DNA of 64,000 bases from Erythrobacter sp. (GCF_011765465.1 NZ_CP050265.1:2385501-2449500), one strand, 5' to 3'. Counted from the stretch's first letter, positions 16,801-23,071 are shown. Program-made: numbers and translations. Notes: generated by a model from the letters alone, not told the origin.

Positions 16801-17160
16801 CTGACCGCGAGCGAGGCGGCGGCGCTGAAGATCGCGGCGGACTGGCTGATCCTGTCGGCCTGCAACACCGCCGCCGGGTCCGGGAGCGGCGCGCAGGGCC
16901 TGTCGGGGCTGGCGCGCGGGTTCCTCTATGCGGGCGCGCGCTCGCTGCTGGTGTCGCATTTCCCGGTGAGCGACCGGGCGACGCCCCGGCTCACCTCGAC
17001 CGCGGTGACGCTGCGGCGCGAGGAGGGGCTGGGCCGGGCCGAGGCAATGCGCGAGGCGCGCCGCCGGATGCTCGCCGACACGTCCGACGATGCCGGGGGC
17101 GCGAGCCTCGCCCACCCCAAGGCGTGGGCTGCGCTGACTCTCATCGCGCCGGGCGCCTGA
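13801..17160 (+). CDS. Secreted TPR-CHAT domain protein (caspase-like peptidase fold)
   Basis: About 1,119 residues: a signal peptide (LRGAFHGLAAALALALAC..., AxA-type cleavage near residue 25), a long Ala/Glu-rich helical TPR solenoid (about 60-560), and a C-terminal CHAT domain (about 720-1118). The caspase-like dyad is visible as His964 in FATHGL and Cys1021 in LSACNTA. CHAT proteins are proteases or regulators; here the signal peptide places it in the periplasm. The start is odd: the signal peptide has no ATG/GTG/TTG, only CTG 13801 or ATC 13798, 8-11 bases after AGGAAAGGA. The first ATG is 13948, which would remove the signal peptide. Confidence 0.8.
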   Translation: MRGAFHGLAAALALALACAVPAGAGAAAADERERSHAEQAERALLLGIDMAAREALLAIANEPDPFERERALGGITTRLFTLEREGELARAAAFARYAYETLAPLAVGGERAFLPVANAQAKYCSLTGDLACLDVASRKAIELIGGIPAQSPGGEEAAALEWRAVALVLAGDVAAAKPYLVPLSYAVEPDADHEIADQIASIVTVRGDFSGDFAIRLRRAALGLLDEEDRRERPFIVANIATALGADCLGAGRLGEAEAAWRTAYEIALENYPPDAIATTMSARNLATVLVLRGRRDLALPLFRRNWEIAREAQAWEADYGSEVRDWITALIEAGRTSEALETSAMVWEEARAAQAIEDAVLAQYGIARGEALEAAGDFAEAVDVLREAARLADGAQRLGAPEIARLLALSIEGQDRWAEAEAFRREAYSYAAGDLLEGAFSANRVWAGLALARNLSMQGRSAEAERLFTEMLELAKARSDPARIAEGDAALGLARHFIGQDDPARALGFARTALDIRASQLARLAPGAGESAFLAAARGQRRAARLAVQALLASGAEDADALAEMFAAAQRADTSAASIALSTRAASALARAAGAGEAVDDWRAAQGRLDAIDARLLALENAGAESSAGDRSALYEERQAALADFARIEGELREGFPAFFDLARPAPAELDAIRAVLGEGEALVLLVPGDSESQDAGFGGAVIALTRDEAAAARIALAPGELADLTRKLHRGLAEPGSGYTDQPGFLPPEVRYSRADAHRLYQALFADPRIAAVLEPARRWTIVPQGELVSVSFEALVTAPPPGGEDSDADPAALRATRWLGMERALAIAPSVASIALARMETPRGWGRAPAPFLGIGDPAFDGEPDPPVTLPDDLRERGLLAAVRAPGASKGYFRGPVADLEALAGLERLPGTALEIRTLAAVLGAGEDSVLTQLAATEANVTALSEEGRLGGAELVVFATHGLIAGDAGDGLAEPALALTPPPGASQDALEPGNDGLLTASEAAALKIAADWLILSACNTAAGSGSGAQGLSGLARGFLYAGARSLLVSHFPVSDRATPRLTSTAVTLRREEGLGRAEAMREARRRMLADTSDDAGGASLAHPKAWAALTLIAPGA

Positions 17161-17173
17161 GGCTGGACGCAAA

Positions 17174-17207
17174 AGCGCCGCAGCCGGGCAAGGCCCGCTG
17201 CGGCGCT
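17174..17207. terminator. Bidirectional hairpin after the CHAT gene
   Basis: AGCGCCGCAGC at 17174-17184 is the exact complement of 17197-17207, and GGGC/GCCC inside extends the stem, leaving a 3-base loop. It follows the CHAT stop by 13 bases and sits between two convergent genes, so it can stop transcription from both sides. No clear T-tract. Confidence 0.6.
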
Positions 17208-17228
17208 CAATCTGATAGGCAATGGCCC

Positions 17229-17300
17229 TTTATTCGCCCGAAAGCGGGCGCCGTTTATTGGCCCGATAACGGGCGCCGTTTATTCGCCCGAAAGCGGGCG
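17229..17300. repeat. Three 25-bp tandem hairpin units copied from a gene 3' end
   Basis: Units start at 17229, 17254 and 17279 with TTTATTCGCCCGAAAGCGGG (second unit has TTGG and ATAA variants). The third unit is the last six codons plus stop of the leftward gene 17621-17280; the other two are copies lying beyond its stop. Each unit folds as GCCCG-AAAG-CGGGC, so the array also gives serial terminator-like hairpins. Confidence 0.8.
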
Positions 17301-17621
17301 GGCGGCATCGGTGCGCACGCGGGTAGCGGGATCGTCCTCGCTCTCGCCCAGCGCGACCGGATCGATCGCGCCGCCGACAGAGCCAAAGCCCATTTCGGCG
17401 GCGGGCCTGTCGCCCGCCTCGTCGCGGTTGGGCCGCGCATCCTGCTTGTATTCGCTGTGCGCGAGATCGCCCATCACGCTGTCGGGCGCGCCTTCCTCGC
17501 GCAAGCCGGGTTCGCGCGGGCCGGTGCGCTCGGGCTCCATCGGGTGGGTCGAGGGCGTGAGCGTGATGTTGCGGCTGTCGCCGTCGGGAAAGGGGCCGGT
17601 GATGGGTTCAGACTTCGCCAT
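17280..17621 (-). CDS. Hypothetical acidic protein, proline-rich
   Basis: A 113-residue, highly charged protein with no membrane or signal segment (MAKSEPITGPFPDGDSRNIT start; DLAHSEYKQDARPNRDEAGD; GFGSVGGAIDP). It looks largely disordered. The ATG at 17621 follows GGAGAG; the longer upstream extension is rejected. Its last codons and stop are the source of the tandem repeat that continues downstream. I recognise no family. Confidence 0.6.
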   Translation of the reverse strand: MAKSEPITGPFPDGDSRNITLTPSTHPMEPERTGPREPGLREEGAPDSVMGDLAHSEYKQDARPNRDEAGDRPAAEMGFGSVGGAIDPVALGESEDDPATRVRTDAARPLSGE

Positions 17622-17746
17622 GGGGTCTCTCCTGTCGATTTGACTGTTACCCGACCAACCCGCCGCGAAGCCGCCCCGTTCCGAGAAAGTCCCTTGCGAA
17701 GAGGGACATGGGCTGTGAAACTCGCGCAAGCGAAGGGGGAAGCGGC

Positions 17747-18334
17747 GTGGCCGAGTGGACCTATGGCGAACTTGCGAGCGCGATGCTGTTCGGCGCTATT
17801 GTCGGCGCGGGCGTGCGGCTCGCGTGGCACGCCTGGCGCGACCGGCGCGCGCTGGCGGAACGGTTCGCGCCGGGCCGCTTCGACCCGCCCGAATTCGAGA
17901 TCGCCCCCGTCACCGCAGACGAGCGCGCGCGGCTGTGGGAGACGACGGCGTGGTTCGCGCTCCTCGGTATGGTCGGCGGAGCTTTCGTCACGATAGACGA
18001 CCCGCGCCTTTTCTCTGTCATCTGGGCGCTCGGCCCGATCGTTTTGATCGTCTACATCCACCTCGGCCGCCCGCTACCCGGGGATGCTGAGGCAATCCGC
18101 GAATTCGTCGAAGCGCACGGGACCGAGCCGACCACCCGCCACCTCACCCAGCCGCACTGGCAGGCGCTCGCGATCCTCGCCGCGCTCGTCGCGGCATGGG
18201 CGGGCGGCCTGTTCGAGGGGCTGTTCGCATGGTTCCCCGGCTGGCTCTTCGCCATGCTCGCCTTCGCCCTCATCGGCTATTTCACCACCAGCGTCCTGCG
18301 CGCCGAGCGCGACCTCTTCCGCCGCGAAGGCTGA
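17747..18334 (+). CDS. Hypothetical membrane protein with four helices
   Basis: About 195 residues. Hydrophobic segments lie at about 8-24, 71-88, 92-110, 145-165 and 168-187; the region between the first and second is charged and cytoplasmic-looking (RDRRALAERFAPGRFDPPEFEIAPVTADERARLW). GTG 17747 is preferred because GGGGGAAG lies just before it and the protein then begins VAEWTYGELASAMLFG; ATG 17708 is an alternative with 13 extra residues. No family recognised. It is followed by the nrdB leader region. Confidence 0.6.
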   Translation: MAEWTYGELASAMLFGAIVGAGVRLAWHAWRDRRALAERFAPGRFDPPEFEIAPVTADERARLWETTAWFALLGMVGGAFVTIDDPRLFSVIWALGPIVLIVYIHLGRPLPGDAEAIREFVEAHGTEPTTRHLTQPHWQALAILAALVAAWAGGLFEGLFAWFPGWLFAMLAFALIGYFTTSVLRAERDLFRREG

Positions 18335-18348
18335 CCGGCGCGCCCCGC

Positions 18349-18363
18349 TTGCAACAGGTGCAA
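18349..18363. promoter_or_regulatory. Inverted repeat TTGCA-N5-TGCAA upstream of nrdB
   Basis: TTGCAACAGGTGCAA has perfect 5-bp arms. It lies 15 bases after the preceding stop and about 180 bases before the nrdB leader peptide. Possible operator; nothing else supports it. Confidence 0.25.
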
Positions 18364-18531
18364 TGCGCGGTGATGCGTGCCGTGCATCGGACGGGTCGCA
18401 GCCCTTTCCCCCGACTCGATTCGACTCAGGAAATGCACGGCTTATCCCCACCGAATCATACGCGCTTGCCTTCGATTCCTTTGTTTGTTTCCCTACATAG
18501 GAAGACGCACTCAAACCGAAGGGACCACAAG

Positions 18532-18564
18532 ATGTCGTTGCTCGAAGCCCGCACGACTGACTAG
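18532..18564 (+). CDS. Ten-codon leader ORF duplicating the start of nrdB
   Basis: ATG 18532 opens a frame MSLLEARTTD ending at TAG 18562-18564. Its first 22 bases are identical to the first 22 of nrdB at 18614, and the preceding bases (GGGACCACAAG versus GGAGACCACCA) also match partly. It has its own GAAGGGACC ribosome binding site. It could be a leader peptide modulating nrdB translation or a relic of a partial duplication. Existence of the ORF is certain; its expression is not. Confidence 0.4.
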   Translation: MSLLEARTTD

Positions 18565-18613
18565 CTGTCCACCACATATTGATGCGCTGAATTTCCAACC
18601 ACGGAGACCACCA

Positions 18614-19660
18614 ATGTCGTTGCTCGAAGCCCGCAAGACCTACAAGCCGTTCGAATATCCGTGGGCCTACGACTTCTGGAAACGCCAGCAGCAGATCCAC
18701 TGGATGCCCGAGGAAGTGCCTCTGGGCGAGGATTGCCGCGACTGGGCGCAGAAGATCACCGAGCACGAGCGCAACCTGCTGACGCAAATCTTCCGCTTCT
18801 TCACCCAGGCCGACGTCGAGGTGCAGGACTGCTACCACGACAATTACGGCCGCGTGTTCAAGCCGACCGAGGTCAAGATGATGCTCACCGCCTTCTCCAA
18901 CATGGAGACGGTGCACATCGCCGCCTATTCGCACCTGCTCGACACGATCGGGATGCCCGAAAGCGAATACGCCGCCTTCCTCGAATACGAGGAGATGAAG
19001 GACAAGCACGACTACCTTCACCAGTTCGGCGTCGACACGGACGAGGACATCGCCCGCACGCTCGCCATGTTCGGCGGCTTCACCGAGGGGCTGCAGCTGT
19101 TCGCGTCCTTCGCCATGCTGATGAACTTCCCGCGCCACAACAAGATGAAGGGCATGGGCCAGATCGTCAGCTGGTCGGTGCGCGACGAATCGCTCCACTG
19201 CGAGGGCATCATCAAGCTCTTCCACGCCTTCTGCGAGGAGCGCGGCTGCCTCACCAAGGCGGTGAAGGAGGACATCATCGACATCTGCCAGAAGACCGTG
19301 CGGCTGGAGGATGCCTTCATCGACCTCGCCTTCGAGATGGGCCCGGTCGACGGGATGAGCCCGAAGGAGATCAAGAAGTATATCCGCTACATCGCGGACT
19401 GGCGCCTGAACCAGCTCGGCCTGCCGCCGATCTACATGGTCGAGGACCACCCCCTGCCGTGGCTCGCGCCGCTCTTGAACGGGGTCGAGCACGCCAACTT
19501 CTTCGAAACCCGCGCGACCGAATATTCCAAGGGCGCGACGCGCGGCAACTGGAACGACGTGTGGTCGAGCTTCGACAAGCGCCAGAAGGCGAAGGCGGTC
19601 AACGAGGACGGCGCGGGCGAGGAAGAAGCCGGGCTGTTCGGGGTTGAGGCTGCGGAGTAG
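18614..19660 (+). CDS. nrdB: Ribonucleoside-diphosphate reductase, beta subunit
   Basis: Provides the radical or metal cofactor for NrdA. A 348-residue ferritin-like helical protein. Metal-ligand helices are visible in ERNLLTQIFRFFTQADVEVQD, AFSNMETVHIAAYSHLLD and SVRDESLHCEGIIKLFHAF, which supply the Glu/Asp and His ligands. The acidic C-terminal tail (EDGAGEEEAGLFGVEAAE) is the usual NrdA-docking peptide. ATG 18614 is the start; the longer frame from 18377 crosses a duplicated start segment. Separated from nrdA by about 6 kb. A low-GC island begins directly after its stop. Confidence 0.95.
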   Translation: MSLLEARKTYKPFEYPWAYDFWKRQQQIHWMPEEVPLGEDCRDWAQKITEHERNLLTQIFRFFTQADVEVQDCYHDNYGRVFKPTEVKMMLTAFSNMETVHIAAYSHLLDTIGMPESEYAAFLEYEEMKDKHDYLHQFGVDTDEDIARTLAMFGGFTEGLQLFASFAMLMNFPRHNKMKGMGQIVSWSVRDESLHCEGIIKLFHAFCEERGCLTKAVKEDIIDICQKTVRLEDAFIDLAFEMGPVDGMSPKEIKKYIRYIADWRLNQLGLPPIYMVEDHPLPWLAPLLNGVEHANFFETRATEYSKGATRGNWNDVWSSFDKRQKAKAVNEDGAGEEEAGLFGVEAAE

Positions 19661-19663
19661 GGG

Positions 19664-19891
19664 GTGAAGCGCGATTCATTGGAGGGGCCGATACTTGAGG
19701 CATTGAGCCAGAATGGCGGTAAGGCGCGCATTGCTGATGTCTGTAAGTATGTCTGGGATAATTACGAAGCTGATATCCGAAAATCCGGGAAGTACTTCTA
19801 TACTTGGCAGTATGAACTAAGATGGGCGAGTGACGAACTTGTGCGGAAGAGCAAAATTAAAAAGGGACCGCCTCGGGGGTTTGGTGCTTAA
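19664..19891 (+). CDS. Small winged-helix-like protein in low-GC island
   Basis: A 75-residue basic protein starting with GTG three bases after the nrdB stop. ILEALSQNGGKARIADVCKYVWDNYEADI followed by a turn and DELVRKSKIKKGPPRGFG resembles a winged helix domain such as the N-terminal domain of Mrr-type restriction proteins; this is a weak pattern match. Base composition (about 45-50% G+C) and codon use differ sharply from nrdB. It is 44 bases from the TIR gene and may regulate or assist it. Confidence 0.5.
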   Translation: MKRDSLEGPILEALSQNGGKARIADVCKYVWDNYEADIRKSGKYFYTWQYELRWASDELVRKSKIKKGPPRGFGA

Positions 19892-19935
19892 TATAATCAT
19901 TTCATTAGATTGCGAGGAACCATTTTAGGTGTACG

Positions 19936-20631
19936 ATGCAGGGCTGGGAATTAGAAGATGTTAGGGACACCCTCCAAAACAACGGGTTAGTCATCACATC
20001 AGAAGCCCGTATGGGAAATGACAAAGGAACACAATTTCGCTGCTCGGGCGGCGAAGTTATCAATCTCTATGATTCAGGGAAAGTTGTTGTCCAAGGCAAG
20101 AGGCAGTCAGAGATAAAGGGGCTCTTTGGCATTGAACATTCGGCTGCTCCTAAAATTCCAAAAGCAACGCCACACAATCCGCGGAAGGTGTTTGTAGTCT
20201 ATGGGCACGACACTGATGCCCGCGATCAATTGGAGGCGATGCTACGCCGCTGGGGGCTCGACCCTCTCATACTCGACCAACTCACAAGCGGCGGCCAAAC
20301 GATCATTGAAAAACTCGAAAGTGTCCAAAAGGAAGCAAATTTTGCTGTAGTTCTTGCTACCCCTGATGACCAAGGCCACAGGTCTGAGCATCCAGAGGAG
20401 TTGGCCTATCGCGCCAGACAAAACGTAGTCTTGGAGCTCGGCATGATGTTATCCGTCCTTGGACGCGAAAGAGTTGCGATATTGCTTAAGGGGCAAGAAG
20501 CAATGGAGAAGCCCTCCGACATCCAAGGCCTTCTCTACATTCCCTTTAAAGAGAATGTTGATGAAGCAAAACTCCTGCTCGCAAAAGAGATTGATGCGAA
20601 AGGCATACCGATTGACTTGAAGCGAGTGTAG
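19936..20631 (+). CDS. TBP-like / TIR (CAP12-Pycsar effector type) fusion protein, candidate defence effector
   Basis: A 231-residue protein. Residues 5-60 resemble the TBP-like N-terminal domain of RNase HIII (GTQFRCSGGEVINLYDSGKV then VVQGK), which binds nucleic acid. After a short linker, residues 83-231 form the TIR-like domain of the CAP12/Pycsar effector family (KVFVVYGHDTDARDQLEAML, FAVVLATPDDQG, ARQNVVLELGMMLSVLGRER, SDIQGLLYIPF). Family members degrade NAD+ to stop phage growth; Glu167 in VVLELG is the likely catalytic residue. No cyclase gene is nearby. Low GC indicates transfer. TATAAT-like sequence lies upstream. Confidence 0.8.
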   Translation: MQGWELEDVRDTLQNNGLVITSEARMGNDKGTQFRCSGGEVINLYDSGKVVVQGKRQSEIKGLFGIEHSAAPKIPKATPHNPRKVFVVYGHDTDARDQLEAMLRRWGLDPLILDQLTSGGQTIIEKLESVQKEANFAVVLATPDDQGHRSEHPEELAYRARQNVVLELGMMLSVLGRERVAILLKGQEAMEKPSDIQGLLYIPFKENVDEAKLLLAKEIDAKGIPIDLKRV

Positions 20632-20680
20632 CACGTTCTCAATTGTGTGACCGACCGCTTGTTATCCGAAAGCCATGGGT

Positions 20681-20900
20681 GTCATCACCGCGAACGCGGG
20701 GACCCAGTGTGGCGCCGCGTTCCCGAGCCGCTGGGTTCCCGCTGGCGTGGGAATGACGCGGAAGCGGGGGAGCGGGCCGCCTTGCCCTTCGCGTCTCCCC
20801 GGGCTTGCCTGCCCGGAGCGCAGGTCGGGGACCCGGGGCCCCGCTTCCTTCCTTTCCGCCGGTCAGAAAGAAGCGGGATCCCCGCTTTCGCGGGGATGAC
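20681..20900. repeat. Cluster of GTCAT...ATGAC dispersed-repeat hairpins
   Basis: This gap between the TIR gene and the first thermonuclease (20632-20941) holds no gene. 20681-20707 (GTCATCACCGCGAACGCGGG...) is an imperfect inverted copy of 20731-20758 (ending GTGGGAATGACG). A third unit at 20878-20900 has ATCCCCGC-TTTC-GCGGGGAT, a perfect 8-bp stem followed by GAC. Such GTCATCCCCGCG elements are common intergenic repeats in proteobacteria and may also terminate the flanking convergent genes. Confidence 0.65.
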
Positions 20901-20941
20901 GAAATGGGGCGAAACGGCGAGGGGGCGTCTGGATCCCCCCC

Positions 20942-21544
20942 TCAACACCAAGCCACCCGCGCCCCGCCCCAGCGTTCGGCCAGCCCTTCGCGCACCAGAA
21001 GCTGCCCGAGGCTCTCGCCGCCGCGGGTCACGATGCGCAGGGCCCGGCCATAGCGGTCGCGGCTTGCGGCTCCGGGGGCGGCCTCGAGCGAGAACGCGCC
21101 TGCGTTGAGCAGTTCCTGCAGCCGCCGCGTCGCGCGCTCGCCCGCCGCGCGTTCGCGTCCGCAGGCGGGGCTGAACACCTCGGGCGTGTCGATGTCGGCC
21201 ACGCGGATTTTCTCACCCCGGTACCAGATCGTGTCCCCGTCGACGACGCAGGTGACGCGCTTGCGTCCCGAACAGATCGGGAAGAACGCGCGCTCGCGGT
21301 CGGAGGGGGAAGGGGCCGGGCCCGCCCGTGCTGCGGATGCCTCGACCGCGATGCCGTCGCCGGACGTGGGCGCGAGGAACACCGCCGTGAACGCCGCCGC
21401 CGGAAGCAGGACGAGCAGCACCGGAAACCAGCCCACGCGCCGCTTGGCAGGCACGGCGTAAGCGTCCACCTTCGCCCAGCGGGACGAGCGGGCCTTGCGC
21501 CTTCGGCCAGTATCGAAACGCACGACCTTTCCCATGCGCCGCAC
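20942..21544 (-). CDS. Membrane-anchored thermonuclease (SNase-like) family protein
   Basis: About 197-200 residues. A basic N-terminus precedes a membrane segment (about residues 38-58, VGWFPVLLVLLPAAAFTAVFLA), then a staphylococcal-nuclease-like OB domain: VTCVVDGDTIWYRGEKIRV, ADIDTPEV, RYGRALRIV, ESLGQLLVREGLAERW. The Asp of VDGDT and the Arg of DRYGR fit the calcium and catalytic positions, so nuclease activity is plausible in the periplasm. About 60% alike over the domain with the next gene, so a tandem duplicate. ATG 21535 is an equally good start. Confidence 0.85.
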   Translation of the reverse strand: MRRMGKVVRFDTGRRRKARSSRWAKVDAYAVPAKRRVGWFPVLLVLLPAAAFTAVFLAPTSGDGIAVEASAARAGPAPSPSDRERAFFPICSGRKRVTCVVDGDTIWYRGEKIRVADIDTPEVFSPACGRERAAGERATRRLQELLNAGAFSLEAAPGAASRDRYGRALRIVTRGGESLGQLLVREGLAERWGGARVAWC

Positions 21545-21764
21545 GATGCCGCGCCATGTCTCAAGATCGCGCTAACGCTCCGCTGCGCCGGGCCGGCGTT
21601 GCAGCCCCTCCGCGCCGCGAAATCCAACACCGCTGCCGGTAGGAACCGCCGCGCGCCGATCCAACATCTGCCCTCGAAAAACGCCGCGCGCGAACCCCCG
21701 CCCTCCGGCAAAGCGTATGACCGACGCGCACCAACGCCCAACACGATCGGGCCTCGACGCCGCC

Positions 21765-22298
21765 TCAGCACCACTCCCGCCGGGGGCCGCCCCAGCGCAT
21801 GGCGAGGCCCTCGCGCACCAGCCGCTGGCCGAGGCTCTCGCCGCCGCGCAGGACCACGCGCAGGGCACGGCCGTAGCGGTCGGTCTCGCGCCCGCTCGGC
21901 GGCAGGGCGAGGGTGAAGGCGCCTTCGTTGAGGAGTTCCTGCAGCCGCCGCGTCGCGCGCTCGCCGATCATGCGCTCACGCTCGCACGAGGGGCGGAAGG
22001 TCTCGGGCGTGTCGATGTCGGCGATGCGGATCTTGGTGCCGCGATACCAGATCGTGTCGCCGTCGACGACGCAGGTGACGCGGTTCGAGCCGGAGCAGAT
22101 GGGGAAGACCGCGCGCTCGGCCCCGCCGCGCGCCGCCTCGGGCAGGCTGGCGGCGACCTGCGCCCCGGCCGCACCCGTGCCGCCCGGACCCGGCGCGAGG
22201 AACACCGCCGCGAAGGCCGCGCCGCCAAGCGCCAGGGTCAAAGCCCCGAACCAGCGCACGCGCCGCGAAGTCCTGCCCGAAGATCCCATGACCGGCAT
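21765..22298 (-). CDS. Membrane-anchored thermonuclease (SNase-like) family protein, paralogue
   Basis: A 177-residue relative of the protein at 20942-21544: membrane segment about residues 14-36 (WFGALTLALGGAAFAAVFLA), then ICSGSNRVTCVVDGDTIWY, ADIDTPETF, DRYGRALRVV and GQRLVREGLAMRWGG. CDS spacing of 220 bases suggests separate promoters. Both end in a C-terminal Trp-Cys, and an early ICSG Cys is shared, so a conserved disulfide in the periplasm is likely (inference). Confidence 0.85.
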   Translation of the reverse strand: MPVMGSSGRTSRRVRWFGALTLALGGAAFAAVFLAPGPGGTGAAGAQVAASLPEAARGGAERAVFPICSGSNRVTCVVDGDTIWYRGTKIRIADIDTPETFRPSCERERMIGERATRRLQELLNEGAFTLALPPSGRETDRYGRALRVVLRGGESLGQRLVREGLAMRWGGPRREWC

Positions 22299-22388
22299 TG
22301 CTAGAGTCTCGCGGCGGAAGGCTCAAGATTGAGTGAACGCAAATCCCGCGAAGAGTCGCAGGGCGGACAGTCACCGGGCGGCGTCCCT

Positions 22389-22402
22389 TTGACTCAGGTC
22401 AA
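22389..22402. promoter_or_regulatory. FNR/FixK-type box TTGAC-N4-GTCAA
   Basis: TTGACTCAGGTCAA is a perfect inverted repeat matching the CRP/FNR-family half-sites (TTGAT/C-N4-G/ATCAA). It ends 56 bases before the YdcH gene start, which fits class II activation near -41. Suggests oxygen- or redox-controlled expression of the following gene. Confidence 0.55.
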
Positions 22403-22458
22403 GGACGCGGGTGCGCCCCCCGCATAGCCTGCTTCTCACCACCAATGGGGAGAAGCTG

Positions 22459-22722
22459 ATGTCCGCCCACACGCCGCACGAACTCGTCGACGAATTTCCG
22501 CACGATGTGGAAACGCTCCACCGGCTGAAACTGGCCGATGCGCATTTCAACAGCCTCGCTGCGCGCTATCACGCGGTGAACCGGGCGATCCACCGGATCG
22601 AGAGCGAGATCGAACCGGCCAGCGACGATTACGCCGAGGAGCTGAAGCGCCGCCGGCTCGCGCTGCTCGACGAGATCGCGCTGATGGTCGAGCGGGCCGA
22701 GGGGAAGATGGCCCATGCCTAG
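22459..22722 (+). CDS. YdcH family (DUF465) protein
   Basis: An 87-residue helical protein. SAHTPHELVDEFPHDVETLHRLKLADAHFNSLAARYHAVNRAIHRIESE is the classic DUF465/YdcH pattern: a short coiled coil with HxLVxEFP near the start. The family is widespread in proteobacteria and of unknown function. GGGGAGAAG lies upstream of ATG 22459, the reason for rejecting the longer frame from 22411. An FNR-type inverted repeat lies at 22389-22402. A small Arg-rich ORF overlaps its end. Confidence 0.85.
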   Translation: MSAHTPHELVDEFPHDVETLHRLKLADAHFNSLAARYHAVNRAIHRIESEIEPASDDYAEELKRRRLALLDEIALMVERAEGKMAHA

Positions 22723-22861
22723 GATGATGCCCGGGCTCTTGCCGGGTCCGCGCGGCCTCGCCCGCCGCATCCGCAGGCACCGCCGCCGCCGCCATGCCGC
22801 GATGGCGCTGGTCGGCACGGCGCTGCTGGCGCGAAGGGCGATCAAGCGCGCCCGCGCCTGA
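22715..22861 (+). CDS. Arg-rich 48-residue small protein (candidate)
   Basis: ATG 22715 overlaps the last codons of the YdcH gene in another frame and runs to TGA 22859-22861: MPRMMPGLLPGPRGLARRIR, a poly-Arg/His cluster, then a short hydrophobic helix (AAMALVGTALLA) and RRAIKRARA. Small Arg-rich membrane peptides are plausible but GC-rich sequence makes Arg codons by chance. Coupled position supports it; nothing else does. A hairpin terminator follows. Confidence 0.35.
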   Translation: MPRMMPGLLPGPRGLARRIRRHRRRRHAAMALVGTALLARRAIKRARA

Positions 22862-22944
22862 TCGCCGACGCCTAATCCGATCCCCCGTCGCCACGAGAAG
22901 CGGGGGTGCCGCTTGCCGACCGATCCCACGGCAGCGGAACCTGA

Positions 22945-22972
22945 GGGCGGCGCACGAGGCGATGCGCCGCCC
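22945..22972 (+). terminator. Terminator-like hairpin after the YdcH operon
   Basis: GGGCGGCGC at 22945-22953 pairs perfectly with GCGCCGCCC at 22964-22972 (9 bp, 10-base loop), followed by CATTTATC. It separates the YdcH unit from the lipoprotein gene at 23072. Confidence 0.55.
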
Positions 22973-23071
22973 CATTTATCTGACGCCGACCCGCGGCGAC
23001 CCGGCGGTTTTCCTTTTGCCCTCGCCGGCAGCCCTGCGTTATCTTCGGTGTGACGAGAAAGGAGAACCCGC

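Noticed and set aside
13741..17172. Leftward open frame of 1,143 codons antisense to the CHAT gene
   Set aside because: Same GC-bias artefact; residues are Arg/Gly/Ala-rich without any motif, while the forward frame has clear TPR and CHAT motifs.
17229..17300. CRISPR array
   Set aside because: Units are contiguous with no spacers and derive from a gene 3' end.
20449..20634. Small leftward frame inside the TIR gene
   Set aside because: No motif or site; antisense to a clearly coding domain.
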